Below, piece after piece: positions 26,615 through 33,835 of a stretch of 64,000 nucleotides of DNA; position 1 is the stretch's first letter; each line of letters begins with the position of its first letter. A program made the translations under genes and the position numbers. The stretch is from Chloracidobacterium thermophilum B (GTDB lineage: Bacteria; Acidobacteriota; Blastocatellia; Chloracidobacteriales; Chloracidobacteriaceae): NCBI RefSeq assembly GCF_000226295.1, contig NC_016024.1, forward strand, positions 2,215,501 to 2,279,500. The letters run 5' to 3'. The notes under the pieces are model-generated. The model worked only from the letters and a program-made list of their open reading frames with translations. It did not search any database and had not been told where the DNA came from.

Positions 26615-28102
26615 ATGCAGCTAGCCTTTTCTATGTTCGCTGATTTTTTTACGGATCGTGGCACGGCAAAAACGCTTGCACGTCCGTCAGCATATCGCGG
26701 CCTTTACGCTTTTCACAAATACTGGGGGAAGAAACCCTCTGAACCAGTGCGTTATCTCATTCAGAATGTTTCCCCTAAACACGGACTAGTGGTCGATCCC
26801 TTTCTGGGATCAGGCGTTTCAGCAGTAGAAGCACTTCAGTTGAAACGCCGCTTTATAGGAGTGGATATCAATCCTGTAGCTGTCAGAATTGCGCGGCTGC
26901 TTGTCTCGCCCCCCTCGGTAAATGTCATAAAAGAAGCCTTTGCACGAGTTGCTTCGCATGTCAGGGATGCAATAATCGAGACTTACACAACGGCGCGAAA
27001 GAAGACAGCCACGCACTACATCTGGCGTAATGGTACCATGGAAATGGTGTGGCTAACGAGCGGAGAGAAGAGAGGTCGAGTAGAGCTACCACCTGACAAG
27101 CATGATTTGGCTCTCTCGGAGTGCTTTGCAGCATATCAGCCGCAACGCTTGCGGGAGCCACGATTCTTCACAAACTCCCGCATCAATTCATCCCCTTCAC
27201 TTACACTAAAAGACCTGTTCACGGGCCGAGCGCTTCGCAACATCGAGTTGCTGTTGGCGGTAATTGATGACCTGCCAGAGGTGATGCAAGAACCGATGCG
27301 ACTTTCACTTACAGCGGCCATCGGTCAGATGAGCAAGATGGTCTTTGCCATCACTAGCCGAGGCAAAACTACTGGCGCAAGCAGTAGTCGAATGGAGGTT
27401 GGCTCGTGGGTCATTGGCTATTGGCGGCCAGAGCAGCATTTTGAGGTCAATGTCTGGAATTGCTTCGAGCGCCGGGTACAGAAGCTCATCAAGGCGGTCG
27501 CTGAGTCCGAATCGGCTCGCGTCTCAGCCAAGGAAGGCACGCTTTCGGCAGTCTGCACTGGTTATACTGACTATGCGCTGCTGGCGGGAGACTGTCTGGC
27601 ATTGCTCCCACAGATTCCTGACAAATCGGTTGACTTGCTCATAACCGATCCACCGCACAGTGACCGAATTCCATATCTTGAACTGTCAGAAATCTGGAAC
27701 GTGATCCTCGGCGAAGAACCGTCATTTGAATTAGAAATCGTGGTGTCAAATGCCAAGGAACGCGCAAAAACACTGCACGGCTACAATCAGGCGATGTCGC
27801 AGTTTCTGGAAATTGTGAGTCACAAGCTGAGTAGCAGCGGGTTCCTTGTGTTGTTCTTCAACGCACGCACCAAGGAAAGCTGGAAGTTTCTGAACAACTT
27901 TGTGGTCAGAGCAAATGAGGCAGACATAGCGTATTGCGGTTGCTTCCCGCTGATCTATTCAGCAGCATCGGTCGTACAGGATAACCGGGAAGGAGCATTA
28001 CGTACGGACTACGGGCTGGTGTTTGCCCGTACAGTGAACGCGGCTTACCCACTCGCCGATATTCCCGGATGGATGTTTACTCTGCCCACACCAAAAGAGT
28101 AA
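26615..28102 (+). CDS. site-specific DNA methyltransferase (amino-methylating, split motifs)
   Basis: 495 residues from the ATG at 26615, preferred because AAGGA lies eight bases upstream; an ATG at 26543 would add 24 residues. SAM-binding motif I (DPFLGSGVSAVEAL) is at about 61-74, preceded by FHKYWGKKPSEPVRYL. Catalytic motif IV appears much later as TDPPHSDRIPYLELSE (about 344-359), with His in place of the usual Tyr/Phe of DPPY. The motif I-before-IV order with a long insert resembles the larger N4-cytosine/N6-adenine enzymes. The gene is AT-richer than its neighbours. Its stop overlaps the nuclease start (TAATG), so the two form a restriction-modification unit. Recognition sequence unknown. 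Confidence 0.85.
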   Translation: MQLAFSMFADFFTDRGTAKTLARPSAYRGLYAFHKYWGKKPSEPVRYLIQNVSPKHGLVVDPFLGSGVSAVEALQLKRRFIGVDINPVAVRIARLLVSPPSVNVIKEAFARVASHVRDAIIETYTTARKKTATHYIWRNGTMEMVWLTSGEKRGRVELPPDKHDLALSECFAAYQPQRLREPRFFTNSRINSSPSLTLKDLFTGRALRNIELLLAVIDDLPEVMQEPMRLSLTAAIGQMSKMVFAITSRGKTTGASSSRMEVGSWVIGYWRPEQHFEVNVWNCFERRVQKLIKAVAESESARVSAKEGTLSAVCTGYTDYALLAGDCLALLPQIPDKSVDLLITDPPHSDRIPYLELSEIWNVILGEEPSFELEIVVSNAKERAKTLHGYNQAMSQFLEIVSHKLSSSGFLVLFFNARTKESWKFLNNFVVRANEADIAYCGCFPLIYSAASVVQDNREGALRTDYGLVFARTVNAAYPLADIPGWMFTLPTPKE

Positions 28103-29211
28103 TGATACCGCTGACTTTCGAACAAGCTGACGCTCTGTTCCGTCAAGACAAGTTGAACCAGCTCGTTGCTGATCCTGATGGCCGGCGTTTTCTAAAGCTG
28201 CGCTCCATGAGCCGCCCCGAGTACCTCGAATGCCTCTTCAAATCGGCAGGCATAGAACGACCGAACATCGGCTCACGCCAACTTTTTGCTACCGCATTCA
28301 GCGCTGAAATCAGTGTTGCCACGATTGAGACGTGTATCCGAGAAATCTACCGCGAAGAGCGCGAGCGGCGTCTTGCCAACGAAGCGGAGCTGGTAAACCA
28401 GCTTTACCGGGTTCAGGAGTTTAATTGGGGCGGCCTTCACCAGAACAGTCTGGAAAAGACGATCGTAGATAATTACGTGAAGAAAATCACTAACTATGAG
28501 GTTCTTTGTCAGCACATTGAGAACGAGCTGCTCACGAGTATGCGGAGCTATGTGATCTGCTCTTGGTATAACCATTGGACATCTATCATCATCGAAGACA
28601 TCTTCAAAGTTCATAAAAATGTGCTGCCTGCAGTGGGATTGGTGAAGAAGATTGATTTCTTCGTCCACGATACACCGTTCGATTTGAAGGTAACATATTT
28701 ACCTGAAGGCTACCTCTCCCGGAAGCGCAAGGTTGCAAGACAACGGCCGGAACTAACGCTGTTGAAACAAGCGGCACGGGAGAACGGCATCCCCATCGCC
28801 GCTGATTTGGCTGATGCCGCCTTACTCCAAGACCTGTGGACCAAAGTATCGGATCACCCATCCAGTACGTGCAAGGAACTGGTCGCGGAGCTTCAGAATT
28901 TTCGTAATGAACTGGTCGCCGAGATCGAACAAGACCCAACGGACGTCATTCGCTGGCTCTACGAGAATCAAGGAGAACGTCGGTTTGATGCGTCGAATAG
29001 GCTGTTCCTTCTACTTGTTGATCAGCGGAACTACTTCGATTCGTGGAAACTGAAACGGGCAAAGCCCCTTATGGAGAAAAAGATCAACGCTTACTTGAAT
29101 AGCTGTGGAAACAGTCCCGGGCAACGGATTGAGTTCGATTGGAAAGGCGAGCGCTATTCGACCGTCTCAGACGTGATAGTTGTTCGTCACGATTTAGCCC
29201 AACAACGGTAG
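28102..29211 (+). CDS. predicted type II restriction endonuclease, PD-(D/E)XK fold
   Basis: 369 residues from the ATG overlapping the methyltransferase stop. Residues 160-200 hold a plausible PD-(D/E)XK core: a helix ending near E165 (SIIIEDIFK), then IDFFV with D185 and FDLKVT with D194 and K196. No other known domain is seen. The coupling to a methyltransferase is the main reason for calling it a restriction enzyme. The protein family is not recognised and the cut site is unknown. Codon use is AT-richer than the surroundings, as for its partner. The last codons run into the attC-like structure at 29197-29257. Confidence 0.7.
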   Translation: MIPLTFEQADALFRQDKLNQLVADPDGRRFLKLRSMSRPEYLECLFKSAGIERPNIGSRQLFATAFSAEISVATIETCIREIYREERERRLANEAELVNQLYRVQEFNWGGLHQNSLEKTIVDNYVKKITNYEVLCQHIENELLTSMRSYVICSWYNHWTSIIIEDIFKVHKNVLPAVGLVKKIDFFVHDTPFDLKVTYLPEGYLSRKRKVARQRPELTLLKQAARENGIPIAADLADAALLQDLWTKVSDHPSSTCKELVAELQNFRNELVAEIEQDPTDVIRWLYENQGERRFDASNRLFLLLVDQRNYFDSWKLKRAKPLMEKKINAYLNSCGNSPGQRIEFDWKGERYSTVSDVIVVRHDLAQQR

Positions 29212-29257
29212 ATAGCGGACGGCGCTCCGCGCTGCCCGCTGATGCTGAGCGCTGGGC
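29197..29257. repeat. attC-like (59-base-element-like) imperfect palindrome
   Basis: The 61-bp element begins GCCCAAC and ends GCTGGGC (one mismatch to the complement GTTGGGC). Inside, AGCGG (29214-29218) pairs with CCGCT (29236-29240), CGGCGC pairs with GCGCTG by a G-U, and the outer arm AT-AGCGG against CCGCTGAT leaves one unpaired base, as extrahelical bases do in attC sites. It overlaps the nuclease stop codon, the usual place of attC in a cassette. The right core is CTGGGC rather than TTGGGC, so recombination activity is uncertain. It could instead be a terminator without a T-tract. Confidence 0.45.
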
Positions 29258-29464
29258 TGGCGGGGTATGCTGCAAAGCCAAAGCCTTTTGCGGCGTGGGC
29301 CAGTTGTAACAGGCACGAGGCACTAGCATTTGTGGGCGGCTCCGTGCAACATGGGCGACTGACACGAAAACTGCGCGGCCGCCCACATCACCAGCCGGTG
29401 CTGAACACGGCCCGCTGCTCCAGCATCACCTTTGTCCACAGTTGTTGGCCCCAAGGAAATCCCC
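29212..29464. other. 253-bp intergenic region with a 10-bp inverted repeat
   Basis: After the attC-like element this gap has TGTGGGCGGC (29331-29340) and its exact complement GCCGCCCACA (29378-29387) separated by 37 bp. No open reading frame, tRNA or T-rich terminator was recognised. The epimerase ribosome-binding site AAGGAAAT ends the gap. Confidence 0.55.
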
Positions 29465-29914
29465 ATGAAGATTGACCATCTTGGCATTGCCGTCGAATCC
29501 ATCGAGCAGGCGCTGGCTTTCTACCGTACGGCGCTGGGACTGGAACTGACCCACACCGAAGTCGTCGCCGAACAGGGTGTCAAAGTGGCGATGCTTCCGG
29601 TCGGTGAAAGCCGCCTGGAACTTCTGGAGCCGACAGGTTCCGATACGCCCGTCGGGAAGTTTCTGGCCAAGCGCGGCGGCGGCATCCACCACATCTGCCT
29701 TGGCGTGGATGACCTGGAAGCTGTCCTGAGCCGCCTCAAGGCGCAGGGTATCCCGCTCATTGACGACAAGCCACGGGTTGGGGCCGAAGGGTGTCTCGTG
29801 GCCTTTGTCCATCCCAAAGGCACGGGTGGGGTACTGGTCGAACTGTCCCAAAAGCAGCCACAATCACTATCTTCCACGGAAGAAACTTCATCGGCCGCCA
29901 CCCATACAGTTTAG
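29465..29914 (+). CDS. mce: methylmalonyl-CoA epimerase
   Basis: 149 residues from the ATG at 29465 with AAGGA upstream. The two paired beta-alpha-beta units of the vicinal-oxygen-chelate fold are visible. Metal ligands can be placed at His in KIDHLGIAVES (residue 5), Glu in the first half, and His in GGGIHHICLGVDDLE, with a final Glu in GVLVELSQ. The enzyme interconverts R- and S-methylmalonyl-CoA in propionate/odd-chain metabolism. It lies next to a parvulin gene and, further on, an acyl-CoA dehydrogenase gene, consistent with acyl-CoA metabolism. The mutase is not in the window. Confidence 0.92.
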   Translation: MKIDHLGIAVESIEQALAFYRTALGLELTHTEVVAEQGVKVAMLPVGESRLELLEPTGSDTPVGKFLAKRGGGIHHICLGVDDLEAVLSRLKAQGIPLIDDKPRVGAEGCLVAFVHPKGTGGVLVELSQKQPQSLSSTEETSSAATHTV

Positions 29915-29921
29915 CTGGCCT

Positions 29922-29964
29922 GGCCGGGGTTGGCGCAGCGACTGCCGCTGCCAACCAACCGGCC
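29922..29964. other. long imperfect hairpin between mce and the parvulin gene
   Basis: GGCCGG and GGTTGG on the left pair with CCAACC and CCGGCC on the right, with a two-base bulge, around a short loop. It starts eight bases after the mce stop. No T-tract follows, so it may be a processing or attenuation structure rather than a terminator. Confidence 0.5.
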
Positions 29965-29987
29965 TGGCTGAGGAATGACATCGTTTT

Positions 29988-31133
29988 ATGAAAAAATCAC
30001 TCATCATCTTTACCGTCGTGTGCTTTCTGGCCACCGGCGCACTGGTTGCCCAAAACTACCTGACCAAACCCCAGCCTCCCCTGACCCTCACGACCGACGA
30101 CATCAACGCCTTTCTGACCGAACTTCCAGACGCCAACCTGGAAGGACTGCGCTCCGACCCCAAAGGCAAGGAACTCTTCCGCCAGCAGATTGCCCGCTCC
30201 CTGGCCATCGTGGTGGAAGCCGAGCAGCGTGGACTGTTCCAGAAGCCCGAAATCAAGAGCCAGCTTGACATTGCCTACGCGCAAATTGTCGGTGAACTGT
30301 GGAAGCGCCGCCCCGAAGCTCAGGAAAAACCCATCACCCCACAAGACGTTGCTGCCTTTTACCGGGAAAAACCCACGGCCTTTGAAGATTTCCTGGCGCA
30401 GAACCCACAGTACCGCCAGGCGCCCAAAATGGATGAGCTGAAGGAAAAGTACGGTGAGTTCCAGGTGGCCCGGATGCGTGGTGAGGCAGCCGGCATCAAC
30501 AAGACACCGACGTTCCAGCTTCAACTGCGCCTCGCGCAGGCCCAGATCGTTGGCAACGACATCATCACCAAGCTCCAGGAAGCCGCCAATCCCACGGATG
30601 AGGAAATCGAAGCCTACTACAAAGCGCATCCAGAAGAGTTCGAGGAATACAAAGCCAGCCACATTCTGATTTCCACTCTGCAACCGCCCACGGGCCCTGA
30701 CGGCAAGCCGACTTCCAAAAAACCTCTCACTGAAGAGGAAGCGCAGGCCAAGGCCGAAAAACTCATCAAGGAGCTTCAGGCCGGGGCTGATTTCGCCAAG
30801 CTGGCCGAACAGCACTCCGATGATCCCGGCTCGAAGAAACAGGGTGGCGATCTGGGCTACTTCCGCGAAGGCACGATGGTGCAGCCCTTCTTTGAGGGGG
30901 TGAAGGCGCTCCAGGTGGGCGCATTCTCCACCACCCCCGTCAAGACCCAGTACGGCTACCACATCATCAAGCTGCTGGATAAACGCACCAAAACCATTGA
31001 CGAGCCACTCAAGCGCGAAATCACCGAGAAGCTCCGGCAGCGCAAGGTTGAAGCCAAGCTCGATGAGCTGGTCACGCGCTACGGCATTGTTGTTCCCGCA
31101 GATTTCACGATTCCCCCGGCGCCAACGTCATAG
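29988..31133 (+). CDS. exported parvulin-type peptidyl-prolyl cis-trans isomerase
   Basis: 381 residues with a signal peptide (KKSLIIFTVVCFLATGALVA, cleavage near 21). An N-terminal helical chaperone-like part (about 30-210) is followed by one parvulin domain (about 220-335: KASHILISTLQPP, ADFAKLAEQHSDDPGS, GGDLGYFREGTMVQPFFE, YGYHIIKLL). It resembles PpiC/PrsA/SurA and should act in the periplasm folding outer-membrane or secreted proteins. The inserted Gly/Pro loop after LISTLQPP is longer than usual. It is on the same strand as mce. Confidence 0.9.
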   Translation: MKKSLIIFTVVCFLATGALVAQNYLTKPQPPLTLTTDDINAFLTELPDANLEGLRSDPKGKELFRQQIARSLAIVVEAEQRGLFQKPEIKSQLDIAYAQIVGELWKRRPEAQEKPITPQDVAAFYREKPTAFEDFLAQNPQYRQAPKMDELKEKYGEFQVARMRGEAAGINKTPTFQLQLRLAQAQIVGNDIITKLQEAANPTDEEIEAYYKAHPEEFEEYKASHILISTLQPPTGPDGKPTSKKPLTEEEAQAKAEKLIKELQAGADFAKLAEQHSDDPGSKKQGGDLGYFREGTMVQPFFEGVKALQVGAFSTTPVKTQYGYHIIKLLDKRTKTIDEPLKREITEKLRQRKVEAKLDELVTRYGIVVPADFTIPPAPTS

Positions 31134-31230
31134 CCCCCGCACTTGTAAACCCGCGCGATTTCAGGCCGGCTTGTTAGCCATAAGCTTCTTCCGGCCACCG
31201 TCTGAAACCTACGGCAAGGAGGCAGCCCCG

Positions 31231-32415
31231 ATGCAATTCACCGAAGAACATCAGCTTTTCCGCAAGACGCTCCGCGACTTCATTGAAAAGGAAATCAACC
31301 CATACGTTGACCAGTGGGAAAAGGACGGGATATGGCCCGCCCATGAGGTACTCAAGAAAATGGGCGACCTCGATTTTCTGGGCGTGAACTATCCACCTGA
31401 GTATGGCGGCCTCGGTCTGGACTACTGGTACAACGTCATCCGGGCCGAAGAACTCGGCCGGATTCCCTGCGGCGGCGTACCAATGGGCATCACCGTGCAT
31501 ACGGACATGTGTACGCCGGCGCTGGCTGAGTTTGGCTCCCACGAACTCAAAAAGCGCTTCCTGGAACCTGCCATTCGCGGCACGCAGTTGGGCGCCATTG
31601 CGGTCTCCGAACCTGATGCTGGCTCGGATGTCGCCCGCATCCGCACCCGTGCGGAATCCGACGGCGACTACTATGTGATTACCGGCAACAAGATGTGGAT
31701 TACCAACGGCACCCAGGCGGACTGGGTTTGCCTCCTGGCGCGAACCTCACCCGGTGAATCGTATGAGGGTATGTCGCTCATCATGGTGCCGACCGACACG
31801 CCGGGTTTTATCGTCAGCCGCAAGATTGAAAAACTGGGCAACTGGTCTTCCGACACGGCCGAACTGGCCTTTGAAGGTGTCCGGGTTCCCAAGTCTTTCC
31901 GCATCGGTGAGGAAGGGCAGGGGTTCAAACTCCAGATGCAGCAGTTCCAGAAAGAGCGCCTCATTGCCGCTGTGACGTGCTACTCCGGGGCGGAACGCAT
32001 TGTCAACCTGACGAAGAACTACCTCAAAACCCGCAAGACCTTCGGCAAGCCGCTCATTGACAACCAGTACATCCAGTTCCGCCTGGCTGAAGTTGTCACG
32101 GAAATCGAATGCCTGCGCCAGCTCTGCTACTACTGCACGGAGAAGCTCATTGCCGGACAGGATATGACCCGCGAAGCCTCGATGGCCAAGCTCAAGGGCG
32201 GGCAGCTCGTGCGCCTCGTCGCCGATGTCTGCCTCCAGTTCCACGGCGGCATGGGTTATACCGAAGAATACCCACTGGCACGTTACTACCGTGATTCGCG
32301 GCTGTTCCCGATTGGCGGCGGTGCGGACGAAATCATGATGGGCATCATTGCCAAGTACGAAGGCTTCTACAGCGAGCGTCCACGTCCCGCGACGAAAGCG
32401 GCGACGGCTTCCTGA
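31231..32415 (+). CDS. acyl-CoA dehydrogenase
   Basis: 394 residues from ATG 31231 with AAGGAGG seven to eight bases upstream. The three-domain fold is visible: N-terminal helices (residues 1-120, starting QFTEEHQLFRKTLRDF), a central FAD/beta domain (AIAVSEPDAGSDVARI at about 130, WITNGTQADW) and a C-terminal helical domain (TFGKPLIDNQYIQFRLAE and FHGGMGYTEEYPLARYYRD). The last block holds the FAD contact and catalytic region. The enzyme oxidises acyl-CoA thioesters to enoyl-CoA, as in beta-oxidation or branched-chain amino-acid breakdown; exact chain length is not clear. It ends at a strong terminator. Confidence 0.93.
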   Translation: MQFTEEHQLFRKTLRDFIEKEINPYVDQWEKDGIWPAHEVLKKMGDLDFLGVNYPPEYGGLGLDYWYNVIRAEELGRIPCGGVPMGITVHTDMCTPALAEFGSHELKKRFLEPAIRGTQLGAIAVSEPDAGSDVARIRTRAESDGDYYVITGNKMWITNGTQADWVCLLARTSPGESYEGMSLIMVPTDTPGFIVSRKIEKLGNWSSDTAELAFEGVRVPKSFRIGEEGQGFKLQMQQFQKERLIAAVTCYSGAERIVNLTKNYLKTRKTFGKPLIDNQYIQFRLAEVVTEIECLRQLCYYCTEKLIAGQDMTREASMAKLKGGQLVRLVADVCLQFHGGMGYTEEYPLARYYRDSRLFPIGGGADEIMMGIIAKYEGFYSERPRPATKAATAS

Positions 32416-32447
32416 GCCGTGGACAGAATCCCAACGCCCTGACACAA

Positions 32448-32487
32448 AAGCGGGGTGGCTTCGATTGAAGCCACCCCGCTTGCTTTT
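32448..32487 (+). terminator. intrinsic terminator after acyl-CoA dehydrogenase
   Basis: A perfect 15-bp stem (32448-32462 with 32467-32481) with loop GATT is followed by GCTTTT. It lies between convergent genes and has an A-rich flank, so it can also stop the opposite lipase-like transcript. Confidence 0.9.
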
Positions 32488-32516
32488 CTGCACTCAGGCG
32501 TCTTCGGATGCCGGGA

Positions 32517-33692
32517 CTAGCCGCGATAATCAGGCAGGATGACGTTGCGATCCACTGCGGCCGGATTCTGTATCCAGTCCTGCATCCGGCGTGCAACTTC
32601 AGGATTGCCGTTCGGGCCAAAGTAGTTCAGGTGCTGGGGAATGCCAAACCCATCCCGGACGAAGTTGAAGAAGTCGATCACATTCCCGCGCCCAAAGGCA
32701 TCGCGGTTGGCACCGAAGTACTGGCTGACGATGTCGCTCCGGTGGGCGATGGAAGTGACGTTGACAGCCGCCGGAAAGTCATTCGCGTTGGCTGCGCCAC
32801 CCAGCGTCATGACCTGCACGCGGGCAAGCATCTGGTTGGCCGTAGCAGAACCATGCCGCCGCACAAGTTCCTGTTCGACCATGCGGAGCGCCTCGGCGCT
32901 GATGGCAGCCCCCTGGCTGTAGCCAATGACGCGCACCGGTTCGTTCGGATAGTTGGCAAGCTGCGACAAGATCATATTTGCCTGCGTCTGGGCCGCTGGT
33001 GGGTTCTGGAGCGCATTCCGTTTGACCCAGTCGGCCGTCGCCGGATTGACCGTGGCTTCTGCCAGATACCGTGTCGTCCGACCGAGGATGAAGGCTTCCC
33101 GGTTGGCAGGGCTGATGATGTTCATGGCCACCCGTACTGCCAGCGGCAGGTTGTTGTAGTCAGCTTCGGCGCGCGCCCGCGCCTGGCGGGTGTGGTGTGC
33201 CAGAGACACCCCGGCGGCCACGGCTGGGTCGGAGTTGTTATAGACCATCTCGACCGGTCGCCCAGTCATCCGGGACATTTCCTGAGCAAGGCTCGTTGCG
33301 CCTGCAAAGGGGGTGCTGATGCCGTTGACGACAATGACCGGCGGCCCAGCGTTGGGATTGACGCCCGGCGCCGTCACCCGAAAGGCTGCGCCGTTGAGGT
33401 GGCTATCCGCGGACAGGGGTGACACCCGTGGTGGCGCAGCCGGGTTGGGGCGCGCGCCAGTGATAGGCCCGGTTGGGAAAATCCGGGTGGGCGTCGCCGT
33501 CGCGGCCGAGGCCGCCAAGATTTGTCCCTTGCGGAGTGTACCGGCGGTCTGAAGTTCGCCCAAGCGGGTCGTGTTGGCCGGCGTGGTGGCCGCAGTGACT
33601 GGTGTTGCTGGCGGTTTGCGCGGGGTGGAGACCTTCGGTTGTACCGCTGGGGTGAGCGAAGCTGGCCGCTGGGATTGAATCCGGTTCGTCAT
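32517..33692 (-). CDS. alpha/beta-hydrolase (lipase-like) with Pro/Thr-rich N-terminus
   Basis: 391 residues. The first 95 residues are low-complexity, rich in Pro, Thr and Ala, with no signal peptide. The rest looks like a lipase fold: PVIVVNGISTP (strand and oxyanion region), nucleophile S259 in IGYSQGAA, D320 in AHRSDIVSQYFG and H354 in PQHLNYFG. The subfamily is not recognised; the N-terminal tail could be a secretion or anchoring region for a non-Sec route. A GAGGAA box precedes the ATG. It sits alone, downstream of the kinase gene on the same strand (143 bp gap). Confidence 0.6.
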   Translation of the reverse strand: MTNRIQSQRPASLTPAVQPKVSTPRKPPATPVTAATTPANTTRLGELQTAGTLRKGQILAASAATATPTRIFPTGPITGARPNPAAPPRVSPLSADSHLNGAAFRVTAPGVNPNAGPPVIVVNGISTPFAGATSLAQEMSRMTGRPVEMVYNNSDPAVAAGVSLAHHTRQARARAEADYNNLPLAVRVAMNIISPANREAFILGRTTRYLAEATVNPATADWVKRNALQNPPAAQTQANMILSQLANYPNEPVRVIGYSQGAAISAEALRMVEQELVRRHGSATANQMLARVQVMTLGGAANANDFPAAVNVTSIAHRSDIVSQYFGANRDAFGRGNVIDFFNFVRDGFGIPQHLNYFGPNGNPEVARRMQDWIQNPAAVDRNVILPDYRG

Positions 33693-33835
33693 AGGGGCAG
33701 GTTCCTCGGCAAGACCACCTGGAACTTGACCAGGGGGAAGTCGGTATGTCGTATTTGCTCAGGTTATCGGAGCTGGGCCGGGGTTGTTGCGTCCGAAAGG
33801 CCAGATTGTTTCAGAGAGGTTGCCCCAACAGAACC

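Noticed and set aside
29197-29257. Plain rho-independent terminator for the nuclease gene
   Set aside because: There is no T-tract on either side and the outer GCCCAAC/GCTGGGC pairing extends beyond a normal terminator, so attC-like was preferred, with low confidence.
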